Shown: in pieces, positions 44,669 through 53,698 of the stretch
Position numbering within the stretch: the first letter of the stretch is position 1
How the letters are laid out: every line of letters begins with the position of its first letter
Source: Exilispira sp964581895
Lineage (GTDB): Bacteria > Spirochaetota > JAAYUW01
Assembly: GCA_964581895.1 (NCBI GenBank)
Contig: CAZOPR010000008.1
Coordinates: 1 to 64,000 of the forward strand
Direction of reading: 5' to 3'
DNA: 64,000 nucleotides
Notes under the pieces: generated by a model
Seen by the model: only the letters and a program-made list of their open reading frames with translations
Told to the model about the DNA's origin: nothing
Databases searched by the model: none
Program-made: the position numbers and the translations under genes

Positions 44669-45037
44669 ATGATTCAGCAAGAGACAATACTAAAGGTTGC
44701 TGATAATAGCGGCGCCAAATTATTAAAGTGTATCAAGGTTTTGAATCATTCAAAAATTAGATATGCTTATGTTGGAGATATTATTGTTTGCTCTGTTTTC
44801 GAAGCGATCCCAAATTCTAATATAAAAAAAGGTCAAATTGTAAAAGCCGTTATTGTTAGAACAAAAGATGTAATAAAAAGACCAGATGGTTCATGTATTA
44901 GATTTGATGAGAATGCAGCATGTATTGTAGATAAAGATAAAAATCCTATTGGGACTCGTATTTTTGGACCGATTGCTAGAGAGCTTAGAGATAGGGATTT
45001 TGCAAAAATCATTTCTCTTGCTCCAGAGGTTCTATAA
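44669..45037 (+). CDS. rplN: 50S ribosomal protein L14
   Basis: A 122-residue L14 protein. ETILKVADNSGAKLLKCI and GTRIFGPIARELRDRDFAKI are highly conserved. It forms part of the interface with the small subunit. AGAGGTG precedes the ATG. Confidence 0.98.
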   Translation: MIQQETILKVADNSGAKLLKCIKVLNHSKIRYAYVGDIIVCSVFEAIPNSNIKKGQIVKAVIVRTKDVIKRPDGSCIRFDENAACIVDKDKNPIGTRIFGPIARELRDRDFAKIISLAPEVL

Positions 45038-45048
45038 GTGAGGTGGCT

Positions 45049-45360
45049 ATGAAAATTAAAATTAAAAAAGATGATAATGTTCTTGTTATAGCTGGAAGAG
45101 ATAAGGGAAAGAAAGGTAAAGTTATTGCTGTTTATCCTGATGCTAATAGAGTTTTAATTGCAAATGTTAATCTCAGAAAAAAAACTATTAGGCAACAAGA
45201 TCAGATGATGGATAAAAACTTTGCTGAAAGAGAAGTTCCTATACATATATCAAATGTTATGGTAATTTGTCCACATTGCAAAAAACCAGCAAGACTTGGA
45301 AGAAGAAGCGAAGAAGATCATAAAAGATATTGTCGAAAATGCGGTAAAGATATAGACTAG
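45049..45360 (+). CDS. rplX: 50S ribosomal protein L24
   Basis: A 103-residue KOW-domain protein (VLVIAGRDKGKKGKVIAV). The C-terminal part has CPHCKKPARLG and YCRKCGK, a zinc-like pattern common in L24. Start ATG 45049 fits GAGG at 45040-45043. Confidence 0.96.
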   Translation: MKIKIKKDDNVLVIAGRDKGKKGKVIAVYPDANRVLIANVNLRKKTIRQQDQMMDKNFAEREVPIHISNVMVICPHCKKPARLGRRSEEDHKRYCRKCGKDID

Positions 45361-45383
45361 TTTAATAAGGAAGAGGTAAAAAT

Positions 45384-45923
45384 ATGGCTCAACTAAAAGA
45401 AAAATATAAAAAAGAAGTTATTCCAGTTCTTAAAGAAAAATTTAACTACTCTTCCATAATGGAAGTGCCAAAAATCGAAAAAGTTGTTTTGAATGTAGGT
45501 GTCAGCGAAGCTGTCATAGATAGAAAATTTGTTGATGAAGCAATAAAAGATATTGAAAAAATTGCTGGTCAAAAAGCAGTAAAAACAAAAGCTAAAAAAT
45601 CTATCAACCAATTTAAAGTCAGACAGGGTCAAGAGTTGGGTGTTAAGGTTACTCTTAGAAAAGAAAGAATGTGGGAATTCCTTTATAAATTTATCAATGT
45701 TGCTTTACCTCGAATAAGAGATTTCAAAGGTATAGCTGTAAAAGGTTTTGATGGTAAAGGGAATTTTACGTTAGGAATAAAAGAACATACAATCTTCCCT
45801 GAAATTGAATTTGAATCAACTGAAAAAATTAGAGGTCTTTCTATTACAATTGTTACAACTGCAAAGACTGATGCAGAATGTAAAGAATTACTCGCAGCTT
45901 TGGGTGTTCCATTTAGGAGGTAA
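45384..45923 (+). CDS. rplE: 50S ribosomal protein L5
   Basis: A 179-residue L5 protein that binds 5S rRNA and touches the P-site tRNA. KVVLNVGVSEAVIDRK, GQKAVKTKAKKSI and IKEHTIFPEIEFE are typical. An AAGAGGT site precedes the ATG. Confidence 0.97.
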   Translation: MAQLKEKYKKEVIPVLKEKFNYSSIMEVPKIEKVVLNVGVSEAVIDRKFVDEAIKDIEKIAGQKAVKTKAKKSINQFKVRQGQELGVKVTLRKERMWEFLYKFINVALPRIRDFKGIAVKGFDGKGNFTLGIKEHTIFPEIEFESTEKIRGLSITIVTTAKTDAECKELLAALGVPFRR

Positions 45924-45927
45924 TTAA

Positions 45928-46113
45928 ATGGCAAGAAAAGCAATGATTGAAAAATCTAAAAGAAAACCAAAATATGAGATTAGAAAGCATAATAGATGCA
46001 GGATATGCGGTAAACCCCGAGCATATTATAGAGATTTTGGGATTTGTCGTATTTGTTTAAGAAAATTAGCAGGTGAAGGTAAAATCCCTGGATTAAAAAA
46101 AGCTTCATGGTAA
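45928..46113 (+). CDS. rpsN: 30S ribosomal protein S14, zinc-binding short form
   Basis: A 61-residue S14 protein with CRICGKPRAYYRDFGICRIC, the four-Cys zinc form (C+), followed by LRKLAGEGKIPGLKKASW. It lies 4 nt after rplE with AGGAGG inside the end of that gene. Confidence 0.98.
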   Translation: MARKAMIEKSKRKPKYEIRKHNRCRICGKPRAYYRDFGICRICLRKLAGEGKIPGLKKASW

Positions 46114-46123
46114 GGAGTGGTAA

Positions 46124-46528
46124 ATGTATTCAGATCCAATTAGCGAAATGACTACTAAAATTTATAATGCCCAGGTGGCTAATAAGCCAGATGTAACAAT
46201 CAGCTATTCTAAAATGAAAGAATCAATATTAAATATTTTGAAAGATAAGGGTTTTGTTCAGGATTTTTCTATCGAATCATATACATCAAACTCAGATATT
46301 AAACAAATTCATGTTGTATTAAAATATACATCTGATAGAAAACCTGTCATAAATGGTATTAAAAGAGTTTCAAAACCTTCTAGAAGAGTATATCATTCGG
46401 TAGAAGATATTAAACCAATTATGAATGGTTTTGCAGTTGGGATCTATTCCACAAATAGAGGGATTTTAACTGATAAACAAGCAAAAAAAGAAAATATCGG
46501 TGGAGAATATCTTTTTTATATATGGTAA
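46124..46528 (+). CDS. rpsH: 30S ribosomal protein S8
   Basis: A 134-residue S8 protein. The N-terminal DPISEMTTKIYNAQ and the C-terminal STNRGILTDKQAKKENIGGE are hallmarks. It binds helix 21 of 16S rRNA. In enterics it represses the spc operon. No copy of the S8-binding helix was recognised in the rplE leader. Confidence 0.97.
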   Translation: MYSDPISEMTTKIYNAQVANKPDVTISYSKMKESILNILKDKGFVQDFSIESYTSNSDIKQIHVVLKYTSDRKPVINGIKRVSKPSRRVYHSVEDIKPIMNGFAVGIYSTNRGILTDKQAKKENIGGEYLFYIW

Positions 46529-46559
46529 AAAATGAAACATATGAAATTAGGAGATTAGT

Positions 46560-47111
46560 ATGTCTCGATTAATAAAAAAACCTATAATCATACCTTCAAA
46601 TGTTAAATTATCTATTCAAAATGATGGTAATTTTTATAAAATTGAAGCAAAAGGTCCCAAAGGGACAGTTACAAAAAATATTAGAAATGATGTTGAGATC
46701 AAGCAAAATGGTTCAAATTTGACATTCGCTTATAATGGCAATGATATTTCTAAAAAGCCGATGTTAGGTACAACTTATAGAATTCTCAGCTCAATGATAG
46801 AAGGAGTTGTTAATGGATATACAAAGACTTTAACTCTTTTTGGAGTTGGGTATAAAGCGGCATTAAAAGGTAAAAACATTGAATTTGAAATAGGCCTTTC
46901 TCATCCTGTTATTTTCCCATTGCCTTCAAATGTAGATGTGAAAATTGAACAAACAAAATTAATTTTCTCAAGCTGTGATAAGGAAATTTTAGGTTTAACT
47001 GTTCAAAAAATAAGAGATCTTAAAAAACCTGATGTTTACAGAGGAAAAGGTTTTAGATTTGAAGGTGAAAATCCAATTCGTAAAACTGGTAAGAAAACAG
47101 CTGCTAAATAA
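46560..47111 (+). CDS. rplF: 50S ribosomal protein L6
   Basis: A 183-residue two-domain L6 protein, ending in KKPDVYRGKGFRFEGENPIR, the family signature. SLIEGVVNGYTK-type sequence reads SMIEGVVNGYTKTLTLFGVG. It stands next to the GTPase centre. Confidence 0.97.
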   Translation: MSRLIKKPIIIPSNVKLSIQNDGNFYKIEAKGPKGTVTKNIRNDVEIKQNGSNLTFAYNGNDISKKPMLGTTYRILSSMIEGVVNGYTKTLTLFGVGYKAALKGKNIEFEIGLSHPVIFPLPSNVDVKIEQTKLIFSSCDKEILGLTVQKIRDLKKPDVYRGKGFRFEGENPIRKTGKKTAAK

Positions 47112-47133
47112 AAGCTTTTAAGGAGCAATAGGT

Positions 47134-47487
47134 ATGATTGATAAAATTGAAATTAAAAAAGAAAGAAGAATTAGAAGAAGATTTAGAAGTAAGAAAAAAA
47201 TAACTGGAACTGAATCTCGACCAAGACTTGTGGTTTACAGAAGCAATTTGTATCTTTACGCACAAATAGTTGATGACACTAAAGGTTTTACTATTTTAGG
47301 CTACTCAACTAAGAAATTGGGAAGACCATGCAATGTTAAAATTGCAGAAAAATTTGGTGAAGAATTCGGGAAAGTTCTTGTAGAAAAAGGTATTCAAAAA
47401 GTTATTTTTGATAGAAATGGCTTTTTATATCATGGTAAAATAAAGGCGTTTGCCGATGCTGTTCGAAAAGCTGGAATTATTTTTTAG
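47134..47487 (+). CDS. rplR: 50S ribosomal protein L18
   Basis: A 117-residue L18 protein that binds 5S rRNA with L5. RPRLVVYRSNLYLYAQIVDD and FDRNGFLYHGKIKAFADAVR are typical. An AAGGAG site precedes the ATG. Confidence 0.97.
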   Translation: MIDKIEIKKERRIRRRFRSKKKITGTESRPRLVVYRSNLYLYAQIVDDTKGFTILGYSTKKLGRPCNVKIAEKFGEEFGKVLVEKGIQKVIFDRNGFLYHGKIKAFADAVRKAGIIF

Positions 47488-47511
47488 TTAATGTAAATAA
47501 GGAGAAAATGG

Positions 47512-48030
47512 ATGAGCTCAAATTTTACTGATAGAGAGATAATAGAAAAAACAGTTAGACTTGGAAGAACTGCAAAGGTAGTTAAAGGTGGTAGAAGATT
47601 TTCTTTTAATGCCTTGGTTGTAGTAGGCGATAAGAATGGTAATGTAGGCTATGGATTTGGTAAAGCCAAAGAAGTTCCTATGGCTATAACCAAAGCCACA
47701 AGACATGCCAAAAGAAACCTTGTTGAAGTTAAAATAAAAAGAACTGGTGAAAAAGGGGAAAATGTAACTATACCTTTTCCTATAACATATAAATATAAAT
47801 CTTCTGTAGTCTTATTAAAACCTGCAGCTCCTGGTACTGGTATTATTGCATGCAGTCCGGTTAGGGCAGTTTTAGAAGCAGCAGGTATTAATAATGTTTT
47901 AACAAAATCAATAGGTTCAAATAGTCCTATTAACCTTGTAAAAGCTACTATTTTCGCATTACAAAAAATGAAAACAAAAGAAGAAGTAGCAACTATTAGA
48001 GGTGTTGAACCTAAAAATCTATTCAAATAA
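47512..48030 (+). CDS. rpsE: 30S ribosomal protein S5
   Basis: A 172-residue S5 protein. VVKGGRRFSFNALVVVGD and GYGFGKAKEVPMAITKA form the RNA-binding and decoding part, and APGTGIIA the C-terminal domain. An AAGGAG site lies before the ATG. Confidence 0.97.
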   Translation: MSSNFTDREIIEKTVRLGRTAKVVKGGRRFSFNALVVVGDKNGNVGYGFGKAKEVPMAITKATRHAKRNLVEVKIKRTGEKGENVTIPFPITYKYKSSVVLLKPAAPGTGIIACSPVRAVLEAAGINNVLTKSIGSNSPINLVKATIFALQKMKTKEEVATIRGVEPKNLFK

Positions 48031-48050
48031 AAGATTACTGGGGTTAAAAA

Positions 48051-48230
48051 ATGAAAAAAATATCTATTACACTGGTAAAATCTCCTATTGGTTATAATAA
48101 AGATATAAGAAATACTGTTAAAGCTCTTGGTCTTAAAAAAATGCACCAAACAGTTTTTAAAGAAGAAAACCCAGCGATATATGGTATGATACAAAAGGTA
48201 TCTTTTCTTCTTAAAGTTGATAAAGTTTAG
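48051..48230 (+). CDS. rpmD: 50S ribosomal protein L30
   Basis: A 59-residue L30 protein: ITLVKSPIGYNKDIRNTVKA and LGLKKMHQTVF match the family. It lies between rpsE and rplO, where L30 is expected. A TGGGGTT site is present. Confidence 0.95.
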   Translation: MKKISITLVKSPIGYNKDIRNTVKALGLKKMHQTVFKEENPAIYGMIQKVSFLLKVDKV

Positions 48231-48259
48231 TTATATAGTCTTAAGAGAGGATTGATATT

Positions 48260-48736
48260 ATGGAAATAAAACTAAAAAATGCACCTGGTGCTACAAAAGA
48301 AAGAAAAAGGTTAGGTAGAGGACAAGCCTCAGGTTTAGGTACAACTGCTGGTAAAGGAAATAAAGGTCAAAAAGCAAGAAAAGGCTACTCAAGAAAGGTA
48401 GATTTTGAAGGCGGTCAAATGCCTTTATTCAGAAGGATACCAAAAAGAGGCTTCAGTAATTTCCCTTTTAAGAAGGAATATCAAGAAGTAAATGTTGACC
48501 TTTTAAGTTGTTTTGAAAATGGTTCAACAGTTACCAATCTGGATTTGTATGAAGAAGGTTTGATAAAAAATATAGATAAACCTTTTAAGATTCTTGGAAA
48601 ACTTCCATTAAACAAATCAATAAATATCCAGCTAAGAACCATTATGAATGGGAAGAAGAAAGTTCAATTTGATAAATGTACAAAAGGTGCAAAAGAAACA
48701 ATAGAAAAAGCTGGTGGTAAAGTGCTTATCCAATAA
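48260..48736 (+). CDS. rplO: 50S ribosomal protein L15
   Basis: A 158-residue L15 protein with the Gly/Arg/Lys-rich N-terminus (RLGRGQASGLGTTAGKGNKG, QKARKG) and FEGGQMPLFRRIPKRGFSN. The C-terminal domain binds 23S rRNA. It precedes secY by 12 nt. Confidence 0.97.
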   Translation: MEIKLKNAPGATKERKRLGRGQASGLGTTAGKGNKGQKARKGYSRKVDFEGGQMPLFRRIPKRGFSNFPFKKEYQEVNVDLLSCFENGSTVTNLDLYEEGLIKNIDKPFKILGKLPLNKSINIQLRTIMNGKKKVQFDKCTKGAKETIEKAGGKVLIQ

Positions 48737-48748
48737 TTGGGGGAAATA

Positions 48749-50107
48749 ATGGGCAAAAATAAAAAAAGAATAATGATGCCAGGCGGTCCAAAAGAGATAG
48801 ATGGTGCAAGCTTTACTGTCTTATCTGGATTGGCTGCGATTTTTGAGATAAAAGAGGTTAGAATTAAATTTTTAATAACCCTTTTTATCCTTTTTATTTA
48901 TCGTCTTGGAGCTCATTTACCAGTTCCAGGTATTGATGTAAATGCTTTAGCACAAGCTGTAAATGCTACAGCCGGTGGTTTAATGGATTTTATTGATATG
49001 TTTGCAGGTGGTGCTTTAAGAAGATTTACTCTTTTTACACTTGGTATTATGCCCTATATTTCGGCCGAAATCATCATGCAACTTTTGATGTCAATTGTTC
49101 CAGCATGGAAAGATATGATGCAGGATGATCAGGAAAAAGGTAAAGATTTTATGCAATTCTGGTCAAGAGCTTTAACTATTGTTCTTGCAGCTGTTCAATC
49201 TTCTTTATTTATTCGATATATGATAGAGCAAAATGCTGCTTCAACAACTCCTTTTATATTAATTAAATCAATCCCTTTATTTTATGCTGTTTCTGTTTTA
49301 TCTATAACCTCTGGTACGATGTTCTTAATATGGCTTGGTGATAAAATAGATGAGTTTGGAATAGGAAATGGAGCATCGATAATAATCTTCGCTGGTATCA
49401 TCTCAAGAATGCCTTCTGCCTTAAGACAGTTATACAAAACCGCCATTGAAAGAAATATTTTCTTAATGATAGCTGTTTTAATTATGTTTGTTTTTATTAT
49501 TGTTTTAATTATCTATGTCCAGAGAGGAAAGAGGAAGATGATGGTTGGTGGTTCAAAGGCTATAAGAGGTGGAAAAGTTGCTATGATTCCAGCTTTTCCA
49601 TTAAATATTCCTATTAACCCAGCTGGTGTTATACCAATTATTTTTGCTTCAGTCTTCCTGCAATTTCCAGCTCAGATACTTCAACCTTTTGTTGGTAAAT
49701 CAGCAATTATTCAAAAAATAGTAGTAGCTCTTTATCCTGGAACAGGTTGGTATATACTTATAAACACAATTTTAATTATTCTTTTTACATATTTCTATTC
49801 CCAATTCCAGTTGAATCCTACCGATATTGCAAACTACCTTTCAAAATCTGGAAGAACACTAAAAGGTAAAAGAGCTGGTGGTGATATTGCTCCAGAAATT
49901 CAGAGAACTGTAGATAGGATAATATTACCAGGAGCTATATTTTTAGCTTTTATAGCAGCTGTGCCTGATGTCGTTAATAAATTGTTTAATTTACCTCATG
50001 AATTCACCTATATTATGGGTGGTACTTCAATATTGATAACAGCAGGTGTTGCTTTTGATATAGCTACCAGACTTGAAAGTATTAGAAGATTCAGATTAAG
50101 AGGATAA
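48749..50107 (+). CDS. secY: Preprotein translocase subunit SecY
   Basis: About 452 residues with ten membrane helices. Start ATG 48749 follows a GGGGGA site; an upstream TTG at 48737 is immediate to the rplO stop. GIMPYISAEIIMQLL, the plug region after YRLGAHLPVPGID and the cytosolic loop QRGKRKMMVGG are typical. It forms the protein-conducting channel with SecE. Confidence 0.97.
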   Translation: MGKNKKRIMMPGGPKEIDGASFTVLSGLAAIFEIKEVRIKFLITLFILFIYRLGAHLPVPGIDVNALAQAVNATAGGLMDFIDMFAGGALRRFTLFTLGIMPYISAEIIMQLLMSIVPAWKDMMQDDQEKGKDFMQFWSRALTIVLAAVQSSLFIRYMIEQNAASTTPFILIKSIPLFYAVSVLSITSGTMFLIWLGDKIDEFGIGNGASIIIFAGIISRMPSALRQLYKTAIERNIFLMIAVLIMFVFIIVLIIYVQRGKRKMMVGGSKAIRGGKVAMIPAFPLNIPINPAGVIPIIFASVFLQFPAQILQPFVGKSAIIQKIVVALYPGTGWYILINTILIILFTYFYSQFQLNPTDIANYLSKSGRTLKGKRAGGDIAPEIQRTVDRIILPGAIFLAFIAAVPDVVNKLFNLPHEFTYIMGGTSILITAGVAFDIATRLESIRRFRLRG

Positions 50108-50114
50108 GAAATAG

Positions 50115-50762
50115 ATGATACTTTTTATATATGGTTTACCTGGCTCTGGAAAAGGAACCCAGAGTGAATTAATAAAGAAAAAATATGGTTTTATTCACCT
50201 ATCTACTGGTGATATAATCAGAGATATAATTAACAATAAAAGAAAGGGCTGGGAAGAGCTGAATAGCTATGTTGCAAGTGGACAACTTGTCCCAGATAAT
50301 CTGATTAATGATTTGTTTTTTAATTCATTAAATGAAAATGGAATTGATAAAAATTTTATAATTGATGGATATCCCAGGACTTTGAATCAACTGGATTTGA
50401 TAGCTGGCAAATTAAAAAGTCTGCCAGATCTCAAATTAATGCACCTTTATATAAGGTGTGATGAAGAAAAAATAATTAAAAGGATAACATCAAGAAGAAT
50501 TTGTGAAAATTGTGGGGCAATTTTTAATATTGAACTTGACAAAGAGATACAAAATTGCAAATTTTGTGGAGCCAAACTCTATCAAAGAGTAGATGATCAG
50601 TATTCTGTTATTAAAAAAAGAATAGATGAATACAAGATTAAAACTCTACCTGTCATTGAAAGATTAAAAGAAGAAGGTTCGCTTATAGAAGTGGATGGGG
50701 ATAGAGAAGTTGATAGTATTTTTAAGGATATAATTTTATTGTTGAAGGGGAAAGTTAGATAA
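50115..50762 (+). CDS. adk: Adenylate kinase, zinc-binding lid form
   Basis: A 215-residue enzyme that interconverts ATP + AMP and 2 ADP. The P-loop GLPGSGKGTQ, the AMP-binding LSTGDIIRD and DGYPRT are intact. The lid has CENCGA and CKFCGA, four cysteines for zinc, as in many Gram-positive and spirochaete enzymes. It overlaps infA by one base (TAATG). Confidence 0.97.
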   Translation: MILFIYGLPGSGKGTQSELIKKKYGFIHLSTGDIIRDIINNKRKGWEELNSYVASGQLVPDNLINDLFFNSLNENGIDKNFIIDGYPRTLNQLDLIAGKLKSLPDLKLMHLYIRCDEEKIIKRITSRRICENCGAIFNIELDKEIQNCKFCGAKLYQRVDDQYSVIKKRIDEYKIKTLPVIERLKEEGSLIEVDGDREVDSIFKDIILLLKGKVR

Positions 50763-50980
50763 TGCCAAAAGAAGATGTAATAATGCTTCAGGGAGAAGTT
50801 GTTGAGGTTTTACCTAAAACACTATTTAGGGTAAAATTAGATAATGGACATATAATTACAGCTCATCTTGCAGGGAAGCTTAGAATGTATAATATCAGAC
50901 TTCTTCAGGGTGATAGAGTTCAAGTAGAACTTTCTCCATATGATTTAACAAAAGGAAGAATTACTTACAGAATTAAGTAA
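50762..50980 (+). CDS. infA: Translation initiation factor IF-1
   Basis: A 72-residue OB-fold protein that covers the A site during initiation. QGEVVEVLPKTLFRVKLDNG and GDRVQVELSPYDLTKGRI are characteristic. Its ATG shares a base with the adk stop, so it is translated by coupling. A spacer of 60 nt with weak promoter-like A/T boxes precedes rpmJ. Confidence 0.98.
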   Translation: MPKEDVIMLQGEVVEVLPKTLFRVKLDNGHIITAHLAGKLRMYNIRLLQGDRVQVELSPYDLTKGRITYRIK

Positions 50981-51040
50981 TTGATAAATACTTAAAATTT
51001 CTATTATTTATAATATAATTTAGTTATTCTGGAGGTATAA

Positions 51041-51154
51041 ATGAAAGTTCGTTCTTCTGTGAAAAAAATTTGCGATAAATGCAAAATAGTTAAAAGAGAT
51101 GGTATTGTTAGAGTGATTTGCGAAAATCCAAAACATAAGCAAAGACAGGGTTAA
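51041..51154 (+). CDS. rpmJ: 50S ribosomal protein L36, zinc-binding form
   Basis: A 37-residue protein, MKVRSSVKKICDKCKIVKR..., with CDKC, a Cys near 27 and a His near 32 forming the C+ zinc site of L36. The GGAGG site is strong. It stands between infA and rpsM, where it is usual. Confidence 0.97.
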   Translation: MKVRSSVKKICDKCKIVKRDGIVRVICENPKHKQRQG

Positions 51155-51171
51155 TTTGAGGAGGAAATTAG

Positions 51172-51558
51172 ATGGCTCGAATAGCTGGAGTTGAATTACC
51201 AAACAAAAGAATTGAAGTCGCACTTACCTATATTTTTGGGATAGGAAGATCTACTTCAAATAAGATTTTAAAAGAAACTAACATCAATAAAGACAAAAGA
51301 ACAAATGAATTATCTGATGAAGAAATTCAAAAATTGAGAACTATTATTGAAAAAACTTTAAAAGTCGAAGGCGATTTGAAAAATGAGATTGCTTTAAATA
51401 TTAAAAGACTTAAAGATATTAGATGTTATAGAGGACTAAGGCATCAAGCTAGCTTACCAGTAAGAGGGCAAAGGACAAGAACAAATGCAAGAACTAGAAA
51501 AGGTCCTCGAGGCAATAGAATTGGTGCTAAGAAAAAGAAAGCATCAGCAAAGGAGTAA
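51172..51558 (+). CDS. rpsM: 30S ribosomal protein S13
   Basis: A 128-residue S13 protein: RIAGVELPNKRIEVALTYIF and RGLRHQASLPVRGQRTRTNA are typical. It forms bridges to the large subunit in the head. GAGGAGG precedes the ATG. Confidence 0.98.
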   Translation: MARIAGVELPNKRIEVALTYIFGIGRSTSNKILKETNINKDKRTNELSDEEIQKLRTIIEKTLKVEGDLKNEIALNIKRLKDIRCYRGLRHQASLPVRGQRTRTNARTRKGPRGNRIGAKKKKASAKE

Positions 51559-51565
51559 TTGATAT

Positions 51566-51949
51566 ATGGCTAAACAAAAGACTAAGAAAAAAGCAAAGCA
51601 TGTAGTACCTTATGGGAAATGTTACTTAAATTGTTCCTTTAATAATACAATTGTAACTTTTACTGATACAAATGGAAATGTTTTAGGTTGGTCAAGTTCT
51701 GGCGCTAACAATTTTAGAGGGGCCAAAAAATCAACTCCATTTGCAGCTCAAATAGTTGTTGAAACTGCATGTAATGCTATAAAAGAGTATGGGCTTAGAG
51801 AAGTTGAGGTTTTTGTTAATGGTCCAGGAATGGGTAGAGAAGCTGCAATAAGGGCTTTAGCTCAAAATGGTTTAGCAGTTAGAGCTATTACAGATATTAC
51901 TCCTATTCCTCATAATGGATGCAGACCAAGAAAAAAGAGAAGAATGTAA
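51566..51949 (+). CDS. rpsK: 30S ribosomal protein S11
   Basis: A 127-residue S11 protein of the platform. NNTIVTFTDTNGNVLGWSS, VFVNGPGMGREAAIRAL and ITPIPHNGCRPRKKRRM are hallmarks. AAGGAG is in the end of rpsM. Confidence 0.98.
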   Translation: MAKQKTKKKAKHVVPYGKCYLNCSFNNTIVTFTDTNGNVLGWSSSGANNFRGAKKSTPFAAQIVVETACNAIKEYGLREVEVFVNGPGMGREAAIRALAQNGLAVRAITDITPIPHNGCRPRKKRRM

Positions 51950-51978
51950 AATAATTATATAAAGGGGCGCAGAATCAT

Positions 51979-52599
51979 ATGGCAAGAAATTATGAAACTA
52001 AATGTAAACTTTGCCGAAGAGAAGGAGATAAGTTATTCTTAAAAGGCGATAGATGTTATTCAAAAAAATGTCCTATAGATAAAAAGAAATTTATAAGAAG
52101 CAGAAATTCAAAACTTTCAGATTATGGTTTACAGTTAAGAGAAAAACAAAAAATTAAAAGATATTATGGCGTTTTAGAAAGACAATTTAGAGTATATTTC
52201 GCTAGAGCTTTAAGAATTAGACAGGGATTAACAGGCGAAAATTTACTATCTTTACTTGAATCAAGATTTGATAATGCTATATTTAGAATGAATTTAGCTA
52301 AATCAAGAAATCAGGCAAGACAGTTCGTCTTACATGGAATGTTTGCTATAAATGGCAAGAAAATAAATATCCCTTCATATAATGTAAAAGCCGAAGATAT
52401 CATAACACTTACATCTCATGGCGAGAAAAATAAAGAACTTCTTTCTATAATCGAACAAAATAAGGATACCAAACCTGATGTTCAGTGGCTTACTTTTGAT
52501 TTTGATAAAAAAGAAGGAAAAATTTTAAGACTACCTTTAAGAAGAGATATTCCACAGAATTTTAATGAACAACTTGTAGTCGAATTCTATTCTAAATAG
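51979..52599 (+). CDS. rpsD: 30S ribosomal protein S4, zinc-binding form
   Basis: A 206-residue S4 protein with an N-terminal four-Cys cluster (CKLCRR, then RCYSKKCP) as in zinc-binding S4, and the S4 RNA-binding domain (LESRFDNAIFRMNLAKSRNQ, FVLHGMFAINGKKINIPSY). It nucleates 30S assembly. In many bacteria it represses the alpha operon. Confidence 0.98.
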   Translation: MARNYETKCKLCRREGDKLFLKGDRCYSKKCPIDKKKFIRSRNSKLSDYGLQLREKQKIKRYYGVLERQFRVYFARALRIRQGLTGENLLSLLESRFDNAIFRMNLAKSRNQARQFVLHGMFAINGKKINIPSYNVKAEDIITLTSHGEKNKELLSIIEQNKDTKPDVQWLTFDFDKKEGKILRLPLRRDIPQNFNEQLVVEFYSK

Positions 52600-52619
52600 T
52601 TGGAAATAAAGAGGGAATA

Positions 52620-53675
52620 ATGGATAAAAATATTTTACAACATCTACAACTTCCTTCCAACATAGTATATGAAAGCAATGAAGAGGATATCTTCTATGGC
52701 AGATTTATAATGAAGCCTTTAGAAAAAGGTTATGCTATAACAATAGGTAATAGTCTTAGAAGAGTTCTTCTTTCTTCTCTTCATGGATATGCCATTTCAA
52801 GTATTAAAATTGAATATCAAGCAAAAGGTGAGAAAAGAAATTTTGTAAAATCTGAATTTGATAATATTCCAAATATAGTTCTTGAAGATACTTTAACTAT
52901 TATAAGTAATTTAAAAAAGGTAAGATTCAGATTAAACACAGAATCTCATAAAAAAACTTATAATGTTGAGATATCAGGACCAAATGAAGTTACTGCAAAA
53001 GTGCTTTCAAATTCAGATATGAATATAGTTAATCCTGATAATTATCTTTTTACAATAACTAAAGAAGGGAAGATTTTTCTCGAATATACAGTTGAATGGG
53101 GAAAAGGATTTGTCGCTGCTGAAAGAAAGTTAGATCTTCTTGATAAAATTGGAATAATTCCTATAGATTCTATCTTTTCTCCAGTCAAGAAAGTGAATTT
53201 TCAAATTGAAGCAGCAAGAGTTGAAAACATTACAGATTATGAAGCATTAATATTAGATATCTGGACTGATGGGACAATAAAGCCAAAAGAAGCTATCGAA
53301 CAGGCATCTTATATTCTTATACAATATTTTTCAAAATTTATAACAAGCGTGAAGGATGAAAAAGAAATATTTGACATTGAAACTGTTTCTGACGAATCTA
53401 TAAATGATAAAGATGCAAAACTTTTACAGATTTTAGATCAATCTCTTGATGTTCTTGAATTCACAGAAAGAATTAAGAATTGCTTTAATTCGGCTAATAT
53501 AAAAACTTTTAGAGATCTTTTAAGCAAAACAGACAGTGAAATAGAAAATTTAAAAAATTTTGGGAAAAAATCTCTTGAAACTGTTGTTGATAAATTAAAA
53601 GAAAGAGGATTATCTCTCAATATGAAAGAAGAGATTGAAAGAATTGAAAAATTATATAAGAAAAACGCTGAATAA
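52620..53675 (+). CDS. rpoA: RNA polymerase subunit alpha
   Basis: A 351-residue alpha subunit. The N-terminal dimer domain shows GRFIMKPLEKGYAITIGNSL and RRVLLSSLHGYA; the C-terminal domain (about 275-340) contains ERIKNCFNSANIKTFRDLL and LKNFGKKSLETVVDKLKERG, which bind UP-element DNA and activators. It lies between rpsD and rplQ. Confidence 0.98.
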   Translation: MDKNILQHLQLPSNIVYESNEEDIFYGRFIMKPLEKGYAITIGNSLRRVLLSSLHGYAISSIKIEYQAKGEKRNFVKSEFDNIPNIVLEDTLTIISNLKKVRFRLNTESHKKTYNVEISGPNEVTAKVLSNSDMNIVNPDNYLFTITKEGKIFLEYTVEWGKGFVAAERKLDLLDKIGIIPIDSIFSPVKKVNFQIEAARVENITDYEALILDIWTDGTIKPKEAIEQASYILIQYFSKFITSVKDEKEIFDIETVSDESINDKDAKLLQILDQSLDVLEFTERIKNCFNSANIKTFRDLLSKTDSEIENLKNFGKKSLETVVDKLKERGLSLNMKEEIERIEKLYKKNAE

Positions 53676-53698
53676 AAAACAATATTTAAGGGAAGGCT

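Noticed and set aside
47649..48194. Antisense open frame of 181 codons across rpsE and rpmD
   Set aside because: Both + strand genes are certain; the frame is a shadow without recognisable domain.
50981..51014. Promoter before rpmJ (TTGATA ... TATAAT)
   Set aside because: The spacer is 22 bp to TATAAT, or 15 bp to a weaker TATTAT; not convincing in such A/T-rich sequence.
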